From Rhodocyclaceae bacterium (GTDB lineage Bacteria; Pseudomonadota; Gammaproteobacteria; Burkholderiales; Rhodocyclaceae): 6,037 nucleotides of DNA. The notes beneath the pieces are model-generated. The model saw nothing but the letters and a program-made list of their open reading frames with translations, was not told the origin of the DNA and searched no databases. How positions within the stretch are numbered: the stretch's first letter is position 1; each line of letters begins with the position of its first letter. Shown piece after piece: positions 1-5,577 of the stretch. Location: NCBI GenBank assembly GCA_027325905.1, contig DAIEEM010000035.1, forward strand, positions 1 to 6,037. Direction: 5' to 3'. A program made the position numbers and the translations under genes.

Positions 1-2
1 TG

Positions 3-230
3 TTGCGGGCGGTGGGGCTGGGCTTGGTGGATCGCCTGCTTGGTGCGGTGTTCGGTGTGGCGCGAGGCGTCGTCATCGGCCTTGCGGCGGTACTGGTGGG
101 CGGCATGACGTCGCTGCCGAAGGAGCCATGGTGGCGCGACGCGATGTTCTCGCCGCCGCTGGAAACGGCGGTGATCGCGGCCAAGCCGTGGTTGCCGGCA
201 GAGTTGGCGAAACGGATTCGATACAGATAG
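3..230 (+). CDS. cvpA: CvpA family membrane protein, C-terminal part (5' end outside window)
   Basis: This is the tail of an inner-membrane protein of the CvpA (colicin V production) family. The reading frame is open to the left edge, so the gene starts before the window; the TTG at position 3 is simply the first whole codon. Visible residues 12-34 form a Gly/Ala/Val/Leu-rich hydrophobic segment consistent with the last transmembrane helix. The hydrophilic tail that follows contains the P-W-W and final P-W-L-P motifs that I associate with CvpA C-termini. The stop TAG at 228-230 lies 15 nt before purF. In many proteobacteria cvpA directly precedes purF in one operon, and that synteny strongly supports the call. 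The family has been linked to colicin V export and envelope or bile stress, but its molecular role is unsettled. Identity is fairly sure; the missing N-terminus cannot be judged. Confidence 0.85.
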   Translation: MRAVGLGLVDRLLGAVFGVARGVVIGLAAVLVGGMTSLPKEPWWRDAMFSPPLETAVIAAKPWLPAELAKRIRYR

Positions 231-245
231 CGGATAGGCGGAACA

Positions 246-1763
246 ATGTGCGGCATATTGGGTGTGGTTGCGACCACGCCGGTTAACCAACTGCTTTACG
301 ACGGCCTCCAGGTGCTCCAGCACCGCGGCCAGGATGCCGCCGGCATCGCCACGGCCGAGGGCGGGCGCTTTCACATGCACAAGGGCCCCGGCCTGGTGCG
401 CGACGTCTTCCGCACGCGCAACATGCGCGACCTCGTCGGCAACTGGGGCATCGGCCACTGCCGGTACCCGACCGCGGGCTCGGCCTACAACGCCGCCGAA
501 GCGCAGCCCTTCTACGTCAATTCGCCCTTCGGCCTGATGCTGGCGCACAACGGCAACCTCACCAACGCCGATGATCTCCGGCACGACATGTTCCTGCAGG
601 ACCTGCGCCACATGAACACCAATTCCGATTCGGAGGTGTTGTTGAACGTGCTCGCCCACGAGTTGCAGGCTGCTTCGCAGAACCGCTACCAGGTTGATCC
701 CGAAACCATCTTCAAGGCGGTGGCCGGCGTGCATCGGCGCGTGCGCGGCGCCTACGCCGTGGTGGCTATGATCGCCGGTTACGGTCTGCTGGCCTTCCGC
801 GATCCCTACGGCATCCGGCCGCTGGTGGTCGGCCGCAACGAAACGCTCACCGGCATCGAATACCTGGTCGCCTCCGAGAGCGTCGCCATCGATACGCTCG
901 GCTTCAAGATGCTGCGCGATGTCGAACCAGGCGAGGCCATCCTCGTCGACGTGCATGGCCGTTTCCAGAGCCGCCAATGTGCCGAGCGTACCGTACATGC
1001 TCCCTGCATGTTCGAATACGTCTACCTGGCGCGGCCCGATTCGCTGATGGACGGCATCTCGGTCTATGAAGCGCGCGTGAAGATGGGCGAGTTCCTCGCC
1101 GAGAAGATTCATCGCACCATGCCGCATCTCGACATCGATGCCGTCATCCCGATCCCGGATTCGAGCCGTCATGCGGCAATGGACCTGGCGCTGCGCCTCG
1201 ACAAGCCTTATCGTGAGGGCTTCGTCAAGAACCGCTACATCGGCCGCACATTCATCATGCCGGGACAGGGCGCGCGCAGGAAGTCGGTGCGCCAGAAGCT
1301 TAATGCCATCGGGCAGGAATTCCGCGGCAAGAACGTGCTGCTGGTCGACGATTCCATCGTGCGCGGTACCACCAGCCGCGAGATTATCATGATGGCGCGC
1401 GAAGCCGGCGCCAAGAAGGTCTACTTCGCCTCCGCCAGCCCGCCGGTGCGCTATGCCAACGTCTATGGCATCGATATGCCGACGCGCGGCGAGCTGATCG
1501 CCGCCTTCCGCAACGACGAGGAAATCCGCCGCGAGATCGGCGCCGACGCTTTGATCTACCAGGATCTCGATGCGCTGCGGGCGGCCTTGCGGGCGGTGAA
1601 TCCCGCGGTGACGCAGTTCGAGACCTCGTGCTTCGATGGCCATTACGTCACTGGCGACGTCACCCCGGCGTATCTCGAGCGCGTCGAAAGCGCTCGCGGC
1701 AAGGCGTCGCGCACGGTGCAGGACGACGAGGGCGGCCAGCTCGACCTCAACCTGGTGGCCTGA
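246..1763 (+). CDS. purF: Amidophosphoribosyltransferase (glutamine PRPP amidotransferase)
   Basis: PurF catalyses the first committed step of purine synthesis: PRPP plus glutamine gives 5-phosphoribosylamine, glutamate and pyrophosphate, in the cytosol. The 505-aa product matches the usual length. The N-terminal glutamine amidohydrolase domain (about 2-235) starts MCGILGVV, with Cys2 as the nucleophile exposed after Met removal and no propeptide. It also shows the GHCRYPTAG segment with Arg73, the AHNGNLTN segment with Asn102-Gly103, and Asp128. The C-terminal phosphoribosyltransferase domain (about 260-470) carries the [12 protein letters not shown] segment and the PRPP-binding loop [14 protein letters not shown] at 364-377. 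The ATG at 246 must be the start because Cys2 has to be N-terminal. A purine-rich AGGCGGA (236-242) lies close upstream. The gene lies 15 nt after cvpA and 7 nt before metZ, so it is probably co-transcribed with both. I found no PurR-like operator within the window. Nothing is abnormal in the protein; the call is very secure. Confidence 0.98.
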   Translation: MCGILGVVATTPVNQLLYDGLQVLQHRGQDAAGIATAEGGRFHMHKGPGLVRDVFRTRNMRDLVGNWGIGHCRYPTAGSAYNAAEAQPFYVNSPFGLMLAHNGNLTNADDLRHDMFLQDLRHMNTNSDSEVLLNVLAHELQAASQNRYQVDPETIFKAVAGVHRRVRGAYAVVAMIAGYGLLAFRDPYGIRPLVVGRNETLTGIEYLVASESVAIDTLGFKMLRDVEPGEAILVDVHGRFQSRQCAERTVHAPCMFEYVYLARPDSLMDGISVYEARVKMGEFLAEKIHRTMPHLDIDAVIPIPDSSRHAAMDLALRLDKPYREGFVKNRYIGRTFIMPGQGARRKSVRQKLNAIGQEFRGKNVLLVDDSIVRGTTSREIIMMAREAGAKKVYFASASPPVRYANVYGIDMPTRGELIAAFRNDEEIRREIGADALIYQDLDALRAALRAVNPAVTQFETSCFDGHYVTGDVTPAYLERVESARGKASRTVQDDEGGQLDLNLVA

Positions 1764-1770
1764 GTCGGCC

Positions 1771-2943
1771 ATGGCGACCAAGCCCTACAGCCTGGATACG
1801 CTAGCCGTCCGCGCCGGCCAGGAGCGTAGTCAATTCGGCGAGCACGCCGAAGCGCTCTACCTTACGTCCAGCTTCGTCTTCAAGGATGCCGCGCAGGCCG
1901 CGGCGCGCTTTTCCGGCGCCGAGGAGGGCAACGTCTACGCGCGCTTTTCCAATCCCACCGTCACCACTTTCCAGCAGCGGCTGGCGGCGCTGGAAGGCGC
2001 GGCTGGCTGCATCGCCACCGCCAGCGGCATGGCGGCGATCCTTGCCACCGTCATGGCGCTTCTGAAGGCCGGCGATCACATCGTCGCCTCGCGCAGCATC
2101 TTCGGCGCGACACAGCAACTGTTCGGCAACATCTTCACGCGCTTCGGCATCGAGACCAGCTTTGTCGAAGCGACGAACATCGATGCCTACCGCGCGGCGC
2201 TGCAGCCGAATACCAAGCTCGTCTTCATCGAGACGCCGTCGAATCCGCTCACCGAAGTCATCGACATCGCCGCCGTGGCGGCGGTGGCGCACCAGGGCGG
2301 CGCGTTGCTCGCCGTCGACAACTGCTTCTGCACGCCCGTGTTGCAGCGGCCGCTCGATCTGGGCGCCGACCTCGTCATCCATTCGGCGACCAAGTATCTC
2401 GACGGCCAGGGCCGCGTTCTCGGCGGCGCCGTCTGCGCCGACAAGGCGCTGACCGAGGAAGTGTTCAAGTTTCTGCGCACCGCCGGGCCGACGCTCTCGC
2501 CCTTCAATGCCTGGGTGATCCTGAAGGGCATGGAGACGCTGAAAATCCGCATGCAGGCGCAGTCGGCCGCCGCGCTCGACCTGGCGCAGCGGCTCGAAGC
2601 GCATCCGCAAGTGGCGCGCGTCTTCTACCCCGGCCTGCCCTCGCACCCGCAGCACGCGCTGGCCATGCGCCAGCAGAAGAGTGGCGGCGCCATCGTCTCC
2701 TTCGAGGTCAAGGGCGGTCGCGCCGAGGCCTGGCGCGTTGTCGATCACTGCCAGTTGCTGTCCATCACCGCCAACCTCGGCGACGTCAAGACCACCATCA
2801 CCCACCCGGCCAGCACCACCCACGGCCGCATTTCGCCCGAGGCCCGCGCCGCGGCCGGCATTTCCGAAGGCCTGCTGCGCATCGCCGTTGGTCTTGAATC
2901 TGTCGACGATATCGAGGCGGACTTGAAGAACGGCTTGGGCTGA
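1771..2943 (+). CDS. metZ: O-succinylhomoserine sulfhydrylase
   Basis: This 390-aa PLP-dependent enzyme of the Cys/Met metabolism family converts O-succinylhomoserine and sulfide directly to homocysteine for methionine synthesis. The N-terminal region shows the YARFSNPT segment (Tyr56, Arg58), which normally reaches the neighbouring subunit's active site. The SGMAAI segment (85-90) contacts PLP phosphate, Asp183 in AVDNCF pairs with the PLP pyridine, and the HSATKYLDGQG segment carries the Schiff-base Lys208. LRIAVGLE (369-376) holds the carboxylate-binding Arg370. I place the start at ATG 1771 because MATKPYSLDTLAVRAGQ matches family N-termini; the same frame is open back to 1636 but only by overlapping purF. 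No good Shine-Dalgarno is seen, and the start is 7 nt after the purF stop, so translational coupling is likely. The DGQGR segment and the position after purF favour MetZ over MetB (cystathionine gamma-synthase) or MetY, but substrate choice is inferred, not proven. Confidence 0.93.
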   Translation: MATKPYSLDTLAVRAGQERSQFGEHAEALYLTSSFVFKDAAQAAARFSGAEEGNVYARFSNPTVTTFQQRLAALEGAAGCIATASGMAAILATVMALLKAGDHIVASRSIFGATQQLFGNIFTRFGIETSFVEATNIDAYRAALQPNTKLVFIETPSNPLTEVIDIAAVAAVAHQGGALLAVDNCFCTPVLQRPLDLGADLVIHSATKYLDGQGRVLGGAVCADKALTEEVFKFLRTAGPTLSPFNAWVILKGMETLKIRMQAQSAAALDLAQRLEAHPQVARVFYPGLPSHPQHALAMRQQKSGGAIVSFEVKGGRAEAWRVVDHCQLLSITANLGDVKTTITHPASTTHGRISPEARAAAGISEGLLRIAVGLESVDDIEADLKNGLG

Positions 2944-2952
2944 TCCGGGATT

Positions 2953-2964
2953 GCGGCGCGCCGC
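2953..2964. repeat. Perfect 12-bp GC palindrome in the metZ 3' spacer
   Basis: GCGGCGCGCCGC is its own reverse complement and begins 9 nt after the metZ stop. It has no spacer for a hairpin loop and no T-run follows, so it is not a convincing intrinsic terminator, although it could be a weak pause site. Downstream, GCCGATGG occurs twice (2963-2970 and 2986-2993). A short inverted pair, GGGACA (2995-3000) and TGTCCC (3016-3021), lies in the same spacer. In GC-rich DNA such short repeats are expected by chance fairly often. Confidence 0.35.
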
Positions 2965-2990
2965 CGATGGCCGTGCCGTCTCCACGCCGA

Positions 2991-3005
2991 TGGCGGGACA
3001 AGTGC
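2991..3005 (+). promoter_or_regulatory. Candidate sigma-54-like -24/-12 promoter for the HDO-like operon
   Basis: TGGCGGGACAAGTGC matches the sigma-54 consensus (TGGCACG-N4-TTGC) at 8 of 11 defined positions. It has the required GG (2992-2993) and GC (3004-3005) separated by exactly 10 nt. Transcription would begin near 3017, about 40 nt before the 3058 start codon. I see no convincing sigma-70 -35/-10 pair in this spacer; TAATCT at 3036-3041 is a possible -10 but lacks a good -35. No activator site or enhancer was recognised. The match may be chance in GC-rich sequence, or the gene may be transcribed by read-through from metZ. Confidence 0.25.
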
Positions 3006-3057
3006 CGCATACTCCTGTCCCTTCGTTCCTGACGGTAATCTATGTGGCCTTGATGAT

Positions 3058-4308
3058 ATGAACGGGATTGCGATGATCAAACCGACTGCAAGCTTTTCCG
3101 ACCTGCTGGTCGAAATGCCGGATGGCGCCCTGATGCTGAACGACGGCGTGCATCCGATGCGCGAGCTTCTGTCGATGGACGCCGAGGAAGTGCTTACGGC
3201 ATTCAAACGCAGCCAGCAACAGGACTTCTCCGCCGTCATCGATCAACTGGAAGCGCCCGACAATCCGCTCAACCAGCAACTGAACGAACTGCGGGCGATC
3301 GCCGCGAAGGAACCGGGCAACCGCTTCCCGGACCTCGAACTGTTTCAGCCCCGCGGCTTGAAGACGCTGTTCTCCGCGCTGCACGATCACGTCATGGATC
3401 ATCCGGTCTGGCGCCATCCGTTCTTCGTCAGAATCTTCCGGGGCGACTTCGACCAGCCGCAACTGGTGCTTTTCGCCAAGCACTATTTCAACCAGATCAA
3501 GAACACCCGCCAGTGCGTGGCCCTGGCGTTGGGACGGTTTTCGGGATTGATGCCGCTGCCCTACGGCTGCCTGAACGAGCGCGTTTCGGAGCTGGCGCAG
3601 ATCGTCCTGGCGCAACTGCTGGCGGACGAATACGGCGTCGGCACCCATGCCATCGAGGACTATCCCGACCTGCACCGCCTGCTGACCTCGACCACCCACA
3701 TCGCGATGTACCGCGAACTCTTCGACGGCCTGGGGATTCCCTTCGAGCAGCAGGACGTGCCGATGTTGCCGGGGGTCGCCGACAACGTCCTGACCCAGCG
3801 CCTGCTGTCCGGCCACGCCGATTTCACGCTCGTCGAGTCTCTCGCTTCGGTCGGCCTCGGCATGGAATGGGGGGTGCCCGAGTTCTTCAGCCTGTTGTTG
3901 GGCGGCATGATCCGCTGGGCCCGGAACAACGACCGGAAGCTGACGCGGCGCCACCTCATCGTTTTCATCGCCCACGTGCAGTACGACGTGCTCCACGCCA
4001 TCTCGGTGATGCTGGCGACCAGCTTCTTCAACCTCGACCGCGACGGCGTGCGGCAGATCAAGCAGGCTACCAATACCTTGATGGCCAGCCGCTATGAAAT
4101 GATGACCAGCCTCTATCGGCACGTCTTCGTCGAGCCCTGCGCGGCGATCCACGACATCGGTCTCGACGACCGCTATCGGCTGACCGATCGCCGCATCGCC
4201 GCTGTCTTGCTGCAGGCACGCCAGCAGATCGCCCCGGAGCGCGTTGTCGGCGGCGACGACTATCGGTGCAGCGAAAGCTTGCCGTTCGTATTTTCCGACC
4301 ATTCCTGA
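3058..4308 (+). CDS. Heme-oxygenase-fold metalloprotein, HDO / iron-containing redox enzyme-like
   Basis: I do not recognise this 416-aa protein as a named gene. Its central part (about 105-345) reads as a helical heme-oxygenase-like domain of the TenA/PqqC/CADD/HDO superfamily. It opens with a DHPVWRHPFF segment (114-123) and a helix rich in aromatic and basic residues (135-161). The LADEYG segment follows (188-193, Glu191), then HIAMYRELFDGLGI (214-227), GLGMEW with Glu270, and finally HVQYDVLH (306-313). That last stretch is an exact HxxxDxxH motif, the hallmark of diiron members such as CADD and SznF. Family members commonly have about 230-250 residues, so this one carries roughly 100 extra N-terminal and 70 extra C-terminal residues of unknown role. 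No signal peptide or membrane helix is evident, so it is probably cytosolic. ATG 3058 has no Shine-Dalgarno; ATG 3073 has GGGA 5 nt upstream and may be the true start (411 aa). The gene lies 9 nt before the TrpD-like gene. The fold is fairly likely; reaction and substrate are unknown. Confidence 0.7.
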   Translation: MNGIAMIKPTASFSDLLVEMPDGALMLNDGVHPMRELLSMDAEEVLTAFKRSQQQDFSAVIDQLEAPDNPLNQQLNELRAIAAKEPGNRFPDLELFQPRGLKTLFSALHDHVMDHPVWRHPFFVRIFRGDFDQPQLVLFAKHYFNQIKNTRQCVALALGRFSGLMPLPYGCLNERVSELAQIVLAQLLADEYGVGTHAIEDYPDLHRLLTSTTHIAMYRELFDGLGIPFEQQDVPMLPGVADNVLTQRLLSGHADFTLVESLASVGLGMEWGVPEFFSLLLGGMIRWARNNDRKLTRRHLIVFIAHVQYDVLHAISVMLATSFFNLDRDGVRQIKQATNTLMASRYEMMTSLYRHVFVEPCAAIHDIGLDDRYRLTDRRIAAVLLQARQQIAPERVVGGDDYRCSESLPFVFSDHS

Positions 4309-4317
4309 AAGCGAAGC

Positions 4318-5355
4318 ATGAACGAGTATTCCAGCGCCGCCGGCGAGCGCTTCCGCAAGCGCCTGATCGTCACCGCCAAGGGCCGCCACGGCGCCAAGGA
4401 CATGAGCCGGCAAGAAGCGAAAGAGGCGCTGGACTTTCTGTTCTCCGCCGAGGCCCATCCGGCGCAGGCGGGAGCCTTTCTTACGGCCATGCGCTTCAAG
4501 GGCGCCACGGTCGACGAGATGATGGGTTTTCTCGACGCCATGGAAGGAGCGGCGACCCTGATCGCGCCGAAAGTCGAAGGCATGCTCAACTGCAACGGCC
4601 CCTACGACGGGCGCAAGAAGGCGCTCAACCTCAGCGTGGCGGCGGCGATCGTCACGGCGGCGGCCGGCGTTCCGGTGGTGCTGCATTCCGACACGGGACT
4701 GCCGCCGAAGGACGGCGTCACCAATGCCCGTGTGCTGGAAGCCCTGGGAATAGCAGCGGCGCGCGAACCCGAGATGGTCGAACAGGACATCGAGCGCAAG
4801 GCGTTCGGCCACCTGCATGCCAATCGCTACCTGCATGGTGTCGCGCGGCTCAAGCCGGTGCGGCAAATCCTCTTCTATCGCACGTTTCTGCACGCCTGCG
4901 AGGTCATGCTCAACCCGGCACGGGCGCAACGGTCGTTGCTGGGCGCGGCGCACGAGCACTTCTGCGAGCGCTTCGCGCTGGCGGCAGGCCAGCGCGGGCA
5001 GGAGCGCGTCATGGTCGTTCAGGGTCTGGACGGCGGCGACGAACTGCCCCTGGCGCCGACGCCGGTGGCCGACTACCAGGCGGGAACCGTCAGCCGCTAT
5101 ACCTTGGCGCCGACCGACTTCGGGCTCCGGGAAGCCGTGCATCATCCTTGCGAGTCGCCGGCGGAGACGGCGCGGCGGACCGAAACGGCGCTGGCGGGAA
5201 GCGACGACACCCATGTCGATGCGATCCTGTTCAACAGCGCGGTGCGCCTCTACGTCGCCGGCAAGGCCGCTACGGTCGAAGCCGGGCTCGTTCTCGCCTG
5301 CGAAGCGCTCGGCAGCGGCAAGGCCATGGCGAAGCTGCGCGAACTGCGCGGCTAG
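4318..5355 (+). CDS. Anthranilate phosphoribosyltransferase-like protein (TrpD/YbiB-related, glycosyltransferase family 3 fold)
   Basis: This 345-aa protein has the two-part architecture of the nucleoside phosphorylase-type phosphoribosyltransferases. A helical N-terminal domain (about 8-80, with QEAKEALDFLFSAEAHPAQAGAF-like periodicity) precedes an alpha/beta domain. TrpD-like landmarks are VTAAAGVPVVLHS (112-124), RVLEALGI (138-145), YRTF...LNPAR (187-202), SLLGA (206-210), GGDEL (239-243) and YTLAPTDFGL (261-270). Key loops differ from true TrpD. The PRPP-binding GTGGD is replaced by NGPYDGRKK (93-101), NIST by NLSV (104-107), and HGNR by HSDT (123-126). The DE pair that binds Mg-PRPP in TrpD is kept as Asp241-Glu242. 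The YDGRKK loop resembles the YNGARK of E. coli YbiB (TrpD2), a nucleic-acid-binding homologue without demonstrated transferase activity. No trp gene is adjacent, so tryptophan synthesis is unlikely. The start is 9 nt after the HDO-like gene, with only a weak GAAG upstream, suggesting coupling. It could be a transferase for another aromatic amine or a non-catalytic binding protein. Confidence 0.82.
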   Translation: MNEYSSAAGERFRKRLIVTAKGRHGAKDMSRQEAKEALDFLFSAEAHPAQAGAFLTAMRFKGATVDEMMGFLDAMEGAATLIAPKVEGMLNCNGPYDGRKKALNLSVAAAIVTAAAGVPVVLHSDTGLPPKDGVTNARVLEALGIAAAREPEMVEQDIERKAFGHLHANRYLHGVARLKPVRQILFYRTFLHACEVMLNPARAQRSLLGAAHEHFCERFALAAGQRGQERVMVVQGLDGGDELPLAPTPVADYQAGTVSRYTLAPTDFGLREAVHHPCESPAETARRTETALAGSDDTHVDAILFNSAVRLYVAGKAATVEAGLVLACEALGSGKAMAKLRELRG

Positions 5356-5395
5356 CCAGCCGCACGCGAAAGATCGCGGCAGCCGCAACACCGGT

Positions 5396-5415
5396 CGCAA
5401 ATCGGCCGCAAATCG
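5396..5415. repeat. Direct repeat of CGCAAATCG (two copies, 11-bp period)
   Basis: CGCAAATCG occurs at 5396-5404 and again at 5407-5415, so the copies are 11 bp apart, about one helical turn. A partial third copy, GCCGCAA, lies at 5382-5388. The second copy forms the left arm of the inverted repeat at 5405-5423 and sits directly upstream of the predicted -35 box of the helicase promoter. Same-face spacing is compatible with a protein-binding site, but no known regulator motif was recognised. Confidence 0.45.
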
Positions 5416-5423
5416 TTTGCGGC
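5405..5423. repeat. Perfect 8-bp inverted repeat with 3-nt loop overlapping the -35 region
   Basis: GCCGCAAA (5405-5412) and TTTGCGGC (5416-5423) are perfect complements separated by TCG. In RNA read through from the TrpD-like gene this could form a compact hairpin 50 nt after that gene's stop. The sequence that follows (AATGACGG) has no T-run, so it is a poor intrinsic terminator. At the DNA level its right arm overlaps the predicted -35 box at 5417-5422, which fits an operator. Its right arm is shared with a second, larger inverted repeat. Confidence 0.55.
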
Positions 5424-5445
5424 AATGACGGCGTGGTGTTACACT
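5417..5445 (+). promoter_or_regulatory. Predicted sigma-70 promoter for the RhlE-type helicase gene
   Basis: A -35-like TTGCGG (5417-5422) and a -10-like TACACT (5440-5445) are separated by the ideal 17 bp. The -10 is preceded by TG-rich sequence (GTGGTGT). Transcription would start near 5452, leaving a 5' leader of about 125 nt before the helicase ATG. The -35 box matches the TTGACA consensus weakly, so activation or modulation by a factor bound at the overlapping inverted repeats is plausible. No better pair was found in 5356-5577. Confidence 0.5.
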
Positions 5446-5479
5446 GCGCGCCGCGCTGGTCCTTATCAGTCATTGCCGC
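5419..5479. repeat. Perfect 11-bp inverted repeat flanking the -10 box and start region
   Basis: GCGGCAATGAC (5419-5429) and GTCATTGCCGC (5469-5479) are exact reverse complements separated by 39 nt. The left arm overlaps the predicted -35 box. The right arm lies about 20 nt past the predicted transcription start, so the -10 box and start site sit between them. Centre-to-centre spacing is 50 bp. The two arms could be paired sites for one DNA-binding protein. In a transcript from further upstream they could pair as a stem that competes with the 5405-5423 hairpin. Confidence 0.55.
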
Positions 5480-5565
5480 GCGTCGCGATTAGATCCTCTT
5501 TCCGCGTTTTCCCCCAAAGCGTTTCTGCCTCGACTGGTTCGTGCTCGGCACGGTGGGCCGAATCC

Positions 5566-5570
5566 AGGAG
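5566..5570 (+). promoter_or_regulatory. Strong ribosome binding site of the helicase gene
   Basis: AGGAG ends 7 nt before ATG 5578, the best Shine-Dalgarno match among the gene starts in this window. It fixes the helicase start. A small stem, CGTGC-TCG-GCACG (5540-5552), lies just upstream and might affect access to it. Confidence 0.8.
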
Positions 5571-5577
5571 CAATTCC

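Noticed and set aside
1636..1770. Extended metZ start at 1636, overlapping the end of purF
   Set aside because: The extra 45 residues are the out-of-frame reading of purF and look like low-complexity Ser/Arg/Ala. The family N-terminus begins at ATG 1771.
1801..2985. 394-codon open frame on the minus strand opposite metZ
   Set aside because: It mirrors metZ almost exactly, has a low-complexity Arg/Gly/Ala composition and has no family motif. It is a codon-bias shadow.
3058..4308. Assignment of the HDO-like protein as a CADD-type p-aminobenzoate synthase
   Set aside because: Only the metal motif is shared. The protein is much longer, and the sacrificial Tyr/Lys positions cannot be placed by eye, so naming this function would be unsupported.
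4318..5355. Assignment of the TrpD-like gene as tryptophan biosynthetic trpD
   Set aside because: The PRPP-binding GTGGD and HGNR loops are replaced, and no trpE, trpG or trpC lies nearby in the window.
3040..5400. 786-codon open frame on the minus strand across both the HDO-like and TrpD-like genes
   Set aside because: It is antisense to two genes with clear family motifs. Its translation is rich in Arg, Ala, Gln, His and Gly with no recognisable domain. Long antisense frames are common where the sense genes have high G/C at third positions.
5405..5423. Intrinsic terminator for the TrpD-like operon
   Set aside because: The stem is strong, but no T-run follows and it overlaps the predicted helicase promoter. 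It is recorded as an inverted repeat instead.
4266..5492. 408-codon plus-strand open frame overlapping the TrpD-like gene
   Set aside because: It is out of frame with the TrpD motifs, is dominated by Arg, Gly and Ala, and starts inside the HDO-like gene without a ribosome binding site.
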